Part shown: one piece after another, positions 17,673 through 26,820 of the stretch
Position numbering within the stretch: position 1 is the first letter of the stretch
How the letters are laid out: the number at the start of each line of letters is the position of its first letter
Assembly: GCF_022014495.1 (NCBI RefSeq)
Contig: NZ_JAKLSQ010000009.1
Coordinates: 118,487-182,486, forward strand
Source: Sandaracinobacteroides sayramensis
GTDB taxonomy: Bacteria; Pseudomonadota; Alphaproteobacteria; Sphingomonadales; Sphingomonadaceae
Length of the DNA: 64,000 nucleotides
Direction of reading: 5' to 3'
Position numbers and translations under genes: made by a program
Notes under the pieces: generated by a model
The model's database searches: none
The model's input: only the letters and a program-made list of their open reading frames with translations
What the model was told of the DNA's origin: nothing

Positions 17673-19961
17673 TCAGAAATGCGCGCCGAGCGTGATGCCA
17701 TAGGTGCGCGGGGACGCTGGCGAATATTTCGGCCCGGAACTGCCGCCATTGGCGACATAGGAATAATATTCCTGATCCGTCAGGTTATTGGCCCACAGCT
17801 TGATGCTGATATCATCGCCCGGATTGCGCCAGGTGATGGAAGCATTCACCAGATTGGTTATAGGCTGGTGCACCGTTTGCAGATTGTGCGGTTCGGAGAA
17901 ATAGTTGCCGCCGCGCGAATAGGAACCCGCCAGGCTGAAATCCCCGATCGGCGTCGGGATATCATAGAGGACGGAGACCGTGGCCGCGAACGGCGGTGTG
18001 TTCACCGTCTTGCTGCCCGTAAGATCGCAGAAGCGCTGCGCCGCCGGCGCGCCGCCGCCCGCTGTCGGATAGACGGTGAAGTTGCAGCCCGCCGGAATCG
18101 GTATGGGCGCATTCGGCGGCTGTGGGAAGAAGGTGGGACCATTAGGGAATTCGGTGTATTTTCCATCGATTACCGAAATATTGGCCATGATCGTCAACCG
18201 ATTGCTGGGCACGATCTGCAATTCCGCCTCCATCCCCTTGATCTCCGCCTTGCCGGCGTTGGAAAGGATGGTGCCGGCATTGGGCGGCGGCACGTTGTTC
18301 TGGAACTGGATGTTGGTGAAATCATAGTAAAAGGCTTCCACGTTCAGCCGCGCGAGGCGATCGAACAGGTCGCTCTTGAAGCCGACCGCAAAGGCATCCA
18401 GCACCTCGGGCTTCACCGGCGGCAGTGGCGACGTCGAGCCGGGGCTGTAACCGGGCAGGTTATACACGCCGCTCTTGAAGCCGCGGTTAAAGGAGGCGTA
18501 GAGTAGAATATCCTCGTTGAGGCGATAGTCGATCGCTGCCCTGCCCGTCACTTTGCCGAACGTCGTTTTGCTGCCGAACGGGCCCGACTGGACGATAACA
18601 TCGCCATTCGCCGCGATAAGCGATCCGCCTCCTTCGGATTCCGTGCGCCTGTCGTTGGTATAGCGCAGGCCCAGCGTAAGCTTCAGATTGTCTACGATCT
18701 CGTACGTCCCCTGCCCGAACACCGCGATCGACGTGGTCTTCTGGCGGGCGCGCTGGGTCTGCGTGGTACCAACCCCATAAGAGGCGAAGGCCAGCCCGTC
18801 GCCCACCAGGTGGAACAGGCTATTGTCCTTCAGGAAATAGCCGCCCACGATCCATTCCAGCCGCGAGCTGTTGTTGGAAAGAAGCTGGATTTCCTGCGTG
18901 AAGGTCTTGCCTTCGTTCAGCACGGTCGCGTTCAGGATGTTCATCGGCGCCGCATCGAGATCGAAGCGGAAGTTCGTCGTCGTATCGCTGTAGGTAGAGA
19001 TGCTCACGAACCGCACGGCACCGAAATCATGATCGATCTTGGCCGACAGCAGCATGAACTCCGTGTCGTAATAGTTATTCACGCCGGCACTGGAGACGGA
19101 ATCGTAAAAGCCGGCGCCCAGCGCATCGGGGTTGGCGCCCGCAAAGCCATAGGTGCCCGAAACGGACCGCATGGCGATCCCCTGACTGGAATTGCGGTTG
19201 CTGAATGTCCCGCTTAACAGGATATCGGTGTTATCTCCGGCCCGCGCCAGCAGCTTGGAGCGCACACCCCAGCCACTGTTCTTGAATACTTCCTGCCCGT
19301 CGAGGACGTTCACGCCCCAGCCGTCGCCCTGATAGACGCGGAAGGCCGACACATTGACGGCGATGTTGTCGGTGATCGGGGCAGAGGCATAGACCTGCGC
19401 GTTGATAGTGTTGTAGTTGCCATAGCTGAAGGCAAGATCGGCCGTCGGCGTGAAACTGGGATCTCGCGTGCGGACATGGATGACGCCGCCGGTCGCGTTC
19501 CGGCCGAACAGCGTGCCCTGCGGGCCTTTCAACACCTCGATCATCTCGATATTGTTGAATTCGAAGATCGCGGCATTGCCGTTGGCGATATAGGAATCGT
19601 CGACGAAATAGGCGACCGAAGGCTCGTTTCCGATGAAGCTGGATGTGGAGCCGACACCGCGAATGAACGGGCTGGCGCCGCTGGCCTGTCGCTGGAAAGT
19701 GAAGCCGGGCACCAACTGGGTCACGTCCTGCGCCGTCTGAATGTTGAGCGCGGACGTGGTTTCCGCCGTGACAGCGGTGATGGCGATCGGCACTTCCTGC
19801 AGGCTCTGGCCACGGCGCTGGGCCGTCACCACGATATCCTGCACGCCGCCGCTGGTGTCTGCAACGCTATCCTCTCCACCGGCTGCGGGCTGATTCGCCG
19901 CGGCCGCCGAGGCGATCAAGGCTGCGGACAATAACAGTCCGCTCCTGCCAATATGTCTCAT
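17673..19961 (-). CDS. TonB-dependent receptor
   Basis: The 762-residue outer-membrane receptor has a signal peptide, a TonB-box-like DIVVTAQRR near residue 42, and a plug with the sequences FIRGVGSTS and MIEVLKGPQGTLFGRNATGG. A beta-barrel follows, ending in the outer-membrane signature TYGITLGAHF. The length and sequence style match the sphingomonad receptors that import organic substrates other than siderophores. It is monocistronic, with a recognisable promoter upstream, and lies next to the ring-attack operon. It may carry the pathway substrate. Confidence 0.93.
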   Translation of the reverse strand: MRHIGRSGLLLSAALIASAAAANQPAAGGEDSVADTSGGVQDIVVTAQRRGQSLQEVPIAITAVTAETTSALNIQTAQDVTQLVPGFTFQRQASGASPFIRGVGSTSSFIGNEPSVAYFVDDSYIANGNAAIFEFNNIEMIEVLKGPQGTLFGRNATGGVIHVRTRDPSFTPTADLAFSYGNYNTINAQVYASAPITDNIAVNVSAFRVYQGDGWGVNVLDGQEVFKNSGWGVRSKLLARAGDNTDILLSGTFSNRNSSQGIAMRSVSGTYGFAGANPDALGAGFYDSVSSAGVNNYYDTEFMLLSAKIDHDFGAVRFVSISTYSDTTTNFRFDLDAAPMNILNATVLNEGKTFTQEIQLLSNNSSRLEWIVGGYFLKDNSLFHLVGDGLAFASYGVGTTQTQRARQKTTSIAVFGQGTYEIVDNLKLTLGLRYTNDRRTESEGGGSLIAANGDVIVQSGPFGSKTTFGKVTGRAAIDYRLNEDILLYASFNRGFKSGVYNLPGYSPGSTSPLPPVKPEVLDAFAVGFKSDLFDRLARLNVEAFYYDFTNIQFQNNVPPPNAGTILSNAGKAEIKGMEAELQIVPSNRLTIMANISVIDGKYTEFPNGPTFFPQPPNAPIPIPAGCNFTVYPTAGGGAPAAQRFCDLTGSKTVNTPPFAATVSVLYDIPTPIGDFSLAGSYSRGGNYFSEPHNLQTVHQPITNLVNASITWRNPGDDISIKLWANNLTDQEYYSYVANGGSSGPKYSPASPRTYGITLGAHF

Positions 19962-19996
19962 ACTGTTTCCTCCCCGATTCCGGATTATTTGTATAT

Positions 19997-20025
19997 ATAA
20001 TTACCGTATCTTTATTCATTGTCAA
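19997..20025 (-). promoter_or_regulatory. Sigma-70-like promoter of the TonB receptor
   Basis: On the minus strand TTGACA (20020-20025), a 17-bp spacer and AATTAT (19997-20002) form a good -35/-10 pair. TTATAGTATGC lies immediately upstream of the -35 box and resembles the TTATAGT half of the palindrome at 51224-51249. Confidence 0.55.
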
Positions 20026-20088
20026 CTAGCATACTATAAGCTTAAAAGTTGCAAAAATGATGTCGTGGTCGCGAACGGTATCGGGGGT

Positions 20089-23000
20089 TCAGGCTGCGGC
20101 AAGCACCGGAGCGTCGAGGGCTGCGAGGTGCCGCTGCATCTCCGCCTCATATTTCACCACATTGGCTTCCTTGATGGGGCCATAGCCCTTCACCATTTCC
20201 GGAAGCGCCGCGATGTCGGCGATCGCCTGCTGCGTGCCGGGGTTCAGGCGGGGCAGTTGCTGCTCCACGATGTTGCGATATTCCTCGATCAGGCGACGCT
20301 CCATCCGACGCTCGGCCGTCTTGCCGAAGATGTCGAACATCCCTCCGCGCAACCCTTTCATGCCCGCCATCAGCCGGAAGGCGGAAAAAATCCACGGGCC
20401 GAATTCGATCTTCTTCGGCTCTCCGCCCGGCTTTGCCGGCCGTGCCAGCACCGGCGGCGCCAGTTGCACCCGCAGCTTGTAGTCACCTTCAAAGCTCTGC
20501 GACAGGCGGTCGCGGAAGGCCGGCCCGCTGTAGAGCCGCGCCACCTCATACTCGTCCTTGTACGACATCAGCTTGGAGAGATAGCGCGCCACCGCCTGCG
20601 TCACCAGCAGGTTGCCGCCAAGACCGGCGGCTGTTTCGGCCGCCCGCACCTTTTCCACGAAATCGCTGTACTGCCGCGCATAGCTCGCATTCTGGTAATC
20701 CGTCAGATGCACGACGCGCCGCGCGATCAGACCTTCCAGATCCTGGGAAAGCGGTTCCTCGGTGGAATGGATACCGGTGCGGGCGATATATTGTTGCAGC
20801 AAGGCCGGATCATGGGCGGCAAGGCGTCCCCAGTTGAACACCTGCAGCGTCGATTTCACCTGCGATCCGTTCAGCTTGATCGCCTCCTCGATCGAGGAGA
20901 TGGACAGCGGCACGAAGCCCTTCTGCACGGCATAGCCCAGCATGAACATGTTGGTGGTGATGCTGTCGCCCATCAGCTTGGTGGCGATGTGCGTGGCCGA
21001 AATGCCATCGACACGATCCTGCCCCACCACGCTGCGCAGCAACTCCAGCTGCGTGTCGACGCCGAAGCTGATCGCGTTGTTCGCCTGGAACTGCGCCGTC
21101 GGCACGACTTCGGTGTTGACGATGATTTCGGTTTCAGGCGCCACCATGTCCAGCGTGCCGGGGCTTGCCGTCACCACCATGTCGCAGCCGATGACCAGAT
21201 CTGCGGACTGGTTCCACAGGCGCGGGGCGTGCAGATCTTCCGGCGAGGGCGCGATGCGGATGTGGCTCAGCACGCCGCCGCCCTTTTGCGCCATGCCGGT
21301 CATGTCCATCACGCTGGCGCCGCGATTGTCCAGATGCGCGGCCATGCCGGCGATCGCCGCCACCGTCAGCACGCCGGTGCCGCCGATGCCGGTCAGCAGG
21401 ATGTTGTAGACGCGATCGTGCACGCGGGGCGCCGGTTCCGGGATGGCGGCGAACACGTCCTTCAGTTCCTCGTCGCGGAAGGCGGCGCCGAACTTGCGCG
21501 GCTCGCCGCCGATGACGCTGACGAACGACGGGCAGAAGCCGTCCTGGCACGAGAAATCCTTGTTGCAGCTCGACTGGTCGATCTTGCGCTTGCGGCCGAA
21601 TTCGGTTTCGACCGGCTGCACGGAAACGCAGTTGGATTTCTTGCTGCAGTCTCCGCAGCCCTCGCATACATCCTCGTTGATGAAGACTCGCTTGGGCGGG
21701 TTGGGGAATTTCCCGCGCTTGCGGCGGCGACGCTTTTCCGCCGCGCAGGTCTGGTCGTAGATGATGGCCGACACGCCGGGCAGCTTCTGCATCTCGCGCT
21801 GCACCTCCTCCAGTTCGCGCCGGTGGCGGACGGTGGTGCCCTCGGGCCAGCGGATGTCGGCGGGGTATTTCTCGGGCTCGTCGGTCACCACGACGATGGG
21901 CTTCACGCCTTCCCAATAGACTTGGTTGGCCATTGCCTCCACCGTCAGCGTGCCGTCGATCGGCTGCCCGCCGGTCATGGCGACGGCGTCGTTGTAGAGC
22001 AGCTTGTAGGTCATCGTCGCGCCCGAGGCCACGGCTGCGCGGATGGCCAGCAGGCCGGAATGGAAATAGGTGCCGTCGCCGATGTTCTGGAACGCATGCT
22101 CCACATCGATGAAGGCGTGGAGGCCGGCCCACAACATGCCCTCCCCCCCCATCTGCGCCGCCCATTCGGTGGGTCGGTCGGGCATGAACATCGCCGAAAG
22201 CCCGTGGCAGCCGACGCCGGCGAAGGTGAGGCTGCCATCGACGGTGCGGGTGGAGCTGTTGTGCGGGCAGCCAGAGCAGAAGAAGGCCGTGCGCATCAGT
22301 CCGGTGGGCTTGATCGCATGCACCTTGGAACGCGATTCCCGGATGCGCGCGATCCGCGCCTTCAGCGGCTCGTCGGCGATGTCCAGCGCCTCGATGCGGG
22401 CGATCAGCACGTCGATGACCAGATGCACCGAGGTTTCCCCGAAATCGGGCACCAGCCGTTTGCCGGCTGTGTCCTGCTTGCCGGTGATCTCGGGCCGCTC
22501 GTCCGCGCGCATCGCGTACAGCAGGGAAACCAGCTGCTCTTCGACGAAGGCGCTTTTCTCCTCGATCACCAATATCTCGCGATGACGGCGGGCAAAGGCA
22601 GTCGCACCCTCAGGCTCCAGCGGGAAGGTCATGCCCGGCTTGTATAGGCGGATGCCCAAGGCACGCGCACGGCGCTCGTCTATGCCCAGTTCGTTCAACG
22701 CCTCACGCACATCGAGATAGGGTTTGCCGGCAGAAATGATGCCCAGTTCGCGGCGATCGGAATCGAAGATCACGCGATCGATACCGTTGGCGCGCACGAA
22801 GGCCTGCGCGGCGGGCAACTTGAATTCGACCATCCGCCGCTCGATCGGCAGCGGCATGATATCGCCTTTGATCTTGTTGAGACCGCCTGGCGGCATCTTG
22901 AAATCGGGCAGCACCGGCATCGAGCGCGACGGATCGATATCGACGGTAGATGTTCGCTCGATGGTATCGGTTACCGCCTTGAAGGCCGTATAGACGCCGG

Positions 23001-23577
23001 CATAGCGGGACATCGCCCAGCCCAACAGGCCGAAATCCAGATACTCCTGGGTGTTGGCCGGATAGAGGATCGGCATCAGCGCCGCCTTCCAGACCGGATC
23101 CGAAGATGTGGCCGTAACCGTGGACTTGCCGCCGGTATCGTCACCGCCGATGACCAGCACGCCGCCATTCCTGGCGCTGCCTTCCAGATTGGCCTGCCGC
23201 ATCACCTCGAAGGCGCGATCGACCCCCAGATTCTTGGCGTACCAGATGGAAAATATGCCATCATAACTCGCCTGATTGTAATAATGCAGCCATTGCGTGC
23301 CCCGGATGGAGGTGAGCGCCAGTTCCTCGTTCACCCCCGGCTGGAAGCGGATGTGATTTTCCTTCAGCAACTCTGACGCCGCCCACAGGTTGCTGTCGTA
23401 GATTCCCAGAGGGGAGCCGCGATAGCCGGTTATGTAGCCGGCCGTGTTCAGCCCGGCAGCCAGATCGCGCTGCCGCTGCATCATGGGCAGGCGCACCAGC
23501 GCCTGGTTGGAGGAAATATAGATCCTCCCGTTGGATTGGGTATATTTGTCGTCGAGACGGACGGCGGTCTTGGTCAT
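20089..23577 (-). CDS. Fused indolepyruvate-type 2-oxoacid:ferredoxin oxidoreductase
   Basis: This 1162-residue protein combines the alpha and beta parts of the archaeal-type enzymes. The N-terminal ThDP-binding/pyrimidine part includes TGYRGSPLGIYD. A cysteine-rich segment (CEGCGDCSKKSNC) marks an iron-sulfur region. The C-terminal gamma-type domain contains GIGGTGVLTVAAIAG. The family oxidatively decarboxylates 2-oxoacids to acyl-CoA, with ferredoxin as electron acceptor. It overlaps the amidohydrolase gene by four bases and is the last gene of the ring-attack operon. It could turn the 2-oxoacid left by ring cleavage directly into an acyl-CoA. Confidence 0.88.
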   Translation of the reverse strand: MTKTAVRLDDKYTQSNGRIYISSNQALVRLPMMQRQRDLAAGLNTAGYITGYRGSPLGIYDSNLWAASELLKENHIRFQPGVNEELALTSIRGTQWLHYYNQASYDGIFSIWYAKNLGVDRAFEVMRQANLEGSARNGGVLVIGGDDTGGKSTVTATSSDPVWKAALMPILYPANTQEYLDFGLLGWAMSRYAGVYTAFKAVTDTIERTSTVDIDPSRSMPVLPDFKMPPGGLNKIKGDIMPLPIERRMVEFKLPAAQAFVRANGIDRVIFDSDRRELGIISAGKPYLDVREALNELGIDERRARALGIRLYKPGMTFPLEPEGATAFARRHREILVIEEKSAFVEEQLVSLLYAMRADERPEITGKQDTAGKRLVPDFGETSVHLVIDVLIARIEALDIADEPLKARIARIRESRSKVHAIKPTGLMRTAFFCSGCPHNSSTRTVDGSLTFAGVGCHGLSAMFMPDRPTEWAAQMGGEGMLWAGLHAFIDVEHAFQNIGDGTYFHSGLLAIRAAVASGATMTYKLLYNDAVAMTGGQPIDGTLTVEAMANQVYWEGVKPIVVVTDEPEKYPADIRWPEGTTVRHRRELEEVQREMQKLPGVSAIIYDQTCAAEKRRRRKRGKFPNPPKRVFINEDVCEGCGDCSKKSNCVSVQPVETEFGRKRKIDQSSCNKDFSCQDGFCPSFVSVIGGEPRKFGAAFRDEELKDVFAAIPEPAPRVHDRVYNILLTGIGGTGVLTVAAIAGMAAHLDNRGASVMDMTGMAQKGGGVLSHIRIAPSPEDLHAPRLWNQSADLVIGCDMVVTASPGTLDMVAPETEIIVNTEVVPTAQFQANNAISFGVDTQLELLRSVVGQDRVDGISATHIATKLMGDSITTNMFMLGYAVQKGFVPLSISSIEEAIKLNGSQVKSTLQVFNWGRLAAHDPALLQQYIARTGIHSTEEPLSQDLEGLIARRVVHLTDYQNASYARQYSDFVEKVRAAETAAGLGGNLLVTQAVARYLSKLMSYKDEYEVARLYSGPAFRDRLSQSFEGDYKLRVQLAPPVLARPAKPGGEPKKIEFGPWIFSAFRLMAGMKGLRGGMFDIFGKTAERRMERRLIEEYRNIVEQQLPRLNPGTQQAIADIAALPEMVKGYGPIKEANVVKYEAEMQRHLAALDAPVLAAA

Positions 23578-24572
23578 GGGATGATTTCCAGCAGGCGAGC
23601 GGCGTTGCCGCCCAGAATGGCTTGCCCTTCGGCCTCGGCGAGGCCAGCGGAAGCGACAAAGCCGGGAAGATCGGTCTGTCCGATTTCAGTGGGACCGTCG
23701 CTGCCGGCGACGATGCGGTCAGCACCCAGCCGGCGGGCGAGATAGCTCAGGTTTTCGCCCGAAAAGACGACGCTGTCGTACCAGAAGCGGCGGGCATAGC
23801 TGGTTGGCGGTTCTTTCAGCGCGCCCTGCATGACCGACGGGAATTTGCGCCACACCAGTTCCATGCGATCGATCACCGAGCCGATCATGCCGCCGCCATG
23901 GGCGAAGACGATATGCAAGCGGGGAAAACGGGCGAGGATGTCGGTCGCCATGAATCCGGCAAGCGCCATCGTTCCCTCGTAGGGAATGCCGATCACCGCA
24001 CCCATCAGGCCTGGCCCCTCGATCCGCTCCAGCCCGGCGGGGCGGATGCCGTGGACGAACAGCGGCAGGCCCAGCCGTTCCGCCTCGCCGAACACAGGAT
24101 GGAATTGCTCTGACGCGATGGATATGCCGTTGACGTGGCTGCCCAGAAAGATTCCGGCAAGGCCCAGATCGGCGAAACCGGCCATTTGCGCCATGGCCGC
24201 CTGTACATCCTGCATCGGCAATATGCCCATGGCCCTCAGCCGGCCGCCGGAACGCCGGGCCATGTCGGCTCCGGCACGGTTGATGCTGTCGGTCAGCATC
24301 GCCCCGGCTTGCGGCTCCAGCCAGTAGGACAGGAGTTCCGGCAGCGGAGACATGATCTGCACATCCACCCCGGTCGCGTTCAGAACCGCGACCCGGCGTT
24401 CTACATCCCAGTAGATCGCTTCGAAATCGCGGAACTTGCGATCCCCGGTGAACAGCGCACCTTCGGACCCGTCTGCCGACAGCCGCAGGGATGGCCATGC
24501 CGCCTCCTGCAACGCCGCCGGCCGTTCCGGAAAGGTCGAAGGCACGAAATGTGTGTGGAAATCGATAACCAT
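23574..24572 (-). CDS. Amidohydrolase family protein (ACMSD-like)
   Basis: The 332-residue TIM-barrel protein starts with the metal-binding HTHFVP motif. It later has PLFVHG, IVFAHGGG and a conserved Asp in AGSDGPTEIG, the metal and catalytic signature of the amidohydrolase-2/ACMSD group. Members decarboxylate or hydrolyse ring-cleavage products (aminocarboxymuconate semialdehyde decarboxylase, LigY-type C-C hydrolase). In this operon no alpha/beta-hydrolase follows the extradiol dioxygenase, so this protein is the best candidate for the hydrolase or decarboxylase step. Confidence 0.82.
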   Translation of the reverse strand: MVIDFHTHFVPSTFPERPAALQEAAWPSLRLSADGSEGALFTGDRKFRDFEAIYWDVERRVAVLNATGVDVQIMSPLPELLSYWLEPQAGAMLTDSINRAGADMARRSGGRLRAMGILPMQDVQAAMAQMAGFADLGLAGIFLGSHVNGISIASEQFHPVFGEAERLGLPLFVHGIRPAGLERIEGPGLMGAVIGIPYEGTMALAGFMATDILARFPRLHIVFAHGGGMIGSVIDRMELVWRKFPSVMQGALKEPPTSYARRFWYDSVVFSGENLSYLARRLGADRIVAGSDGPTEIGQTDLPGFVASAGLAEAEGQAILGGNAARLLEIIP

Positions 24573-24584
24573 GGCGCGCTCGGC

Positions 24585-25373
24585 TCACATCATCCACTGG
24601 GCGCCGTTGATCGAATGGATCTGCCCGTTCACCGCACCGGCTTCGTCACCGGCCAGAAATGCGACATAGGCGGCGACCTCGCGCATCTCGGTAAAGCGCT
24701 GCGCGGGGATTTCACGGCGGGCCACCTCGCGAGGGTGCACGCTCATTCTGTATTTCTGCAGCGTTTCCGGGTCGTCGCTCATCATCGCCTGCAGATCTTC
24801 AGTCAGCACGCCGCCGGGCGACACCACATTGAAGGTGACGCCCTCTTTAGCGAATTCGAAGGCCAGCCCGGTGACGAGTGCATGCACACCACCCTTGGCG
24901 GCATTATAGCCGGCATGGCTGTAGGTACCGGTGTGCACGGAATCCGCGCCAATGTTGATGACCCGGCCGAACTGCCGCGCGATCATGCCCGGCAGGAACG
25001 CGCGCGTGCACCAGATGGTCGTCCACAGATTGCGGTCGATCGTCTGCCGCAAGGTTTCGGGCGTATGCTCCAGAAACGGCCGGATCACGCCGCCGCCGGC
25101 ATTGTTCACCAATATGTCGCAATGGCCATGCGCCTGCTGCACGGCCTGCAGCAGCGCCTGCGCCCCCTCTTCCAAGCTCAGGTCCGCGGCATGGAAGCTG
25201 GCTGCCGGCGCCCCGGCGGCGCGCAGTTCCGCGCAAAGCGCCTCAAGCCCGCCGCCATTGACATCGGAAATCGCAAGCGCGGCGCCCTCTGCCGCGAGGC
25301 GCGTGGCAATGGCCTTGCCAATGCCGCGCGCCGCGCCGGTGACGACGGCGACCCTGCCTGCAAGCCGGGCCAT
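24585..25373 (-). CDS. SDR dehydrogenase, probable cis-diol or hydroxyacyl dehydrogenase
   Basis: The 262-residue short-chain dehydrogenase has the NAD(P) motif TGAARGIG, NNAGGG, and the catalytic Tyr-x3-Lys in YNAAKGG. ATG 25373 lies two bases after the extradiol dioxygenase stop. Directly downstream of the oxygenase and dioxygenase genes it most likely oxidises the cis-dihydrodiol to the catechol, although a hydroxyacyl-CoA substrate is possible. Length is normal for the classical SDR class. Confidence 0.85.
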   Translation of the reverse strand: MARLAGRVAVVTGAARGIGKAIATRLAAEGAALAISDVNGGGLEALCAELRAAGAPAASFHAADLSLEEGAQALLQAVQQAHGHCDILVNNAGGGVIRPFLEHTPETLRQTIDRNLWTTIWCTRAFLPGMIARQFGRVINIGADSVHTGTYSHAGYNAAKGGVHALVTGLAFEFAKEGVTFNVVSPGGVLTEDLQAMMSDDPETLQKYRMSVHPREVARREIPAQRFTEMREVAAYVAFLAGDEAGAVNGQIHSINGAQWMM

Positions 25374-25375
25374 CG

Positions 25376-26287
25376 TCACCCCTGCACCAGCGGTGGAAAC
25401 TTCGCCGCATGCACGGTTTCCGGCACCGCATCCCACAGGTCGAAATTGGCGGGGTCCGCCGACATTCGGCGCGGTTCGCGGGCCCCTTCCGCGGGGAACT
25501 GCTCCATTCCCAGCGTATATTCCCAGACGAAATAATCGGGATCATAGATATACAGGTGGATGCTGCCCGACGTCGGGTGGCGGCCGATGCCGAACTGGAT
25601 CTGCACGTCATGGCGCTTGATCCGGTTAAACAGCTTCCCGATGTCGTCTATCTCCTGCACCATGAAGGCCAGGTGATGAAAAGTCGGTCGTGGTGCCGGA
25701 AACTGCAGCGGGGCAAAGCTGTGGTGGTTGGGGTTGGGCCATGCGCGCAGCAGAGACGCCTTCCAGCCTTCCAGATAATCGGAAACCCGGAAGCCCATAT
25801 GCTCGACCATATAGTCGGTCACGGCCTTGCAGTCGGGCACGACCGCTCCATAATGTTTGCCGCCCTCGAACTTCGTCAGCTTGTTGGCCAGCGGGACGGA
25901 AGAATAGCTCATGCGGGCGTAATATTCCCACACGGTGTTCAGCTTCGGCTCGACGATGCGGAACGCTCGTTCCAGTCCCAGCATCGCCGCCTCATCCTGC
26001 GGGATCAGTTGTGGCGACAGGCCGATACGCTGGTAATGCGAAAGCGCGCGATCGAGATCTTCCTCGCTTTCCAGCTCCCAGCTCGAGCGCACGAAGCCCG
26101 GCTTGTCCGCCGGGATCAGCATCACGTCATGATGCCAAGGCGCGATGCGGAAAAAGCGGGCCCCGCCTTCCCCTTCGCCGGCGGAATCCATGCCGAACAC
26201 GTCTGTCGCGAAAGCGGCCGATCGCTCTATTTCGCTGACATTCAGCGCCAGATAGCCAAGGCGGCGATAGCGAAAATCCACACCCAT
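25376..26287 (-). CDS. Type I extradiol (catechol 2,3-type) dioxygenase
   Basis: The 303-residue protein has two vicinal-oxygen-chelate domains. In the C-terminal one His145 (HYGAV), His205 (HHLAF) and Glu256 (VWEY) form the Fe(II) ligand set, at spacings close to BphC (His146, His210, Glu260). It should cleave a catechol next to one hydroxyl (meta cleavage). The start at 26287 is preceded by GGGAGGAA. Its place between the Rieske oxygenase and an SDR supports a ring-cleavage role. Confidence 0.9.
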   Translation of the reverse strand: MGVDFRYRRLGYLALNVSEIERSAAFATDVFGMDSAGEGEGGARFFRIAPWHHDVMLIPADKPGFVRSSWELESEEDLDRALSHYQRIGLSPQLIPQDEAAMLGLERAFRIVEPKLNTVWEYYARMSYSSVPLANKLTKFEGGKHYGAVVPDCKAVTDYMVEHMGFRVSDYLEGWKASLLRAWPNPNHHSFAPLQFPAPRPTFHHLAFMVQEIDDIGKLFNRIKRHDVQIQFGIGRHPTSGSIHLYIYDPDYFVWEYTLGMEQFPAEGAREPRRMSADPANFDLWDAVPETVHAAKFPPLVQG

Positions 26288-26313
26288 TTCGTTCCTCCCG
26301 ATGGTGCGCCCCG

Positions 26314-26820
26314 TTACAGGATGATGGTAAGCCGCCCCTGATTGTAGAGACTGTTGAGATCGAGGATGCATCGCTTGTGGCGAATCCTGACGCCTTCGGC
26401 GGTCTGAACCAGCGTGAAAAACGCCTCGCCCATATAGACGGTGCTGGTATCCTCCTTGGTGCGATAGACAGCGAAATTGGCGCGCGCCTTCGTCTCCTCA
26501 CCCTCATCGCCCGTTACCCGCACATTGGTGATGAGGTGACGAGTCTTGGATCGCGGATATTCCGCATGCGCCGTTTTCTTCGTCAGCCGGTTCGCCCTGC
26601 CGCGTATGCGCTCGATCCGGTCGGAAATCAGGAACAGCGTGTTGCGCGCATCGGCCTTGGTGGGATCGGCGCAGGCGGGCGAGGTCACCTCATATAGCGA
26701 ATCCTCCGTATAGAGCGCCGCCCATGCCTCGGTTTGCCATTCGTCCAGCAACTCAGCTTCGTGATAAAGGAAATCCTCCACCTCGGAACGGTTCATCGCC
26801 ATCTTTCCCGCCCCGCTCAC
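26314..26820 (-). CDS. Ring-hydroxylating dioxygenase beta subunit
   Basis: This small-subunit-like protein of up to 168 residues has a cystatin/SnoaL-type fold pattern: EVEDFLYHEAELLDEWQTEA near the start, and a TRHLITNV then EAFFTLV core. The GTG at 26820 overlaps the alpha-subunit stop (GTGA); an internal ATG at 26796 is also well spaced from a GGGAAAG and is an alternative start. Beta subunits complete the alpha3beta3 oxygenase. It ends 26 bp before the extradiol dioxygenase start. Confidence 0.88.
   Translation of the reverse strand: MSGAGKMAMNRSEVEDFLYHEAELLDEWQTEAWAALYTEDSLYEVTSPACADPTKADARNTLFLISDRIERIRGRANRLTKKTAHAEYPRSKTRHLITNVRVTGDEGEETKARANFAVYRTKEDTSTVYMGEAFFTLVQTAEGVRIRHKRCILDLNSLYNQGRLTIIL

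Noticed and set aside
20065-22647. 860-codon plus-strand frame opposite the oxidoreductase
   Set aside because: The His/Arg/Gly-rich sequence is typical of a shadow frame; the minus-strand protein is clearly a known enzyme.
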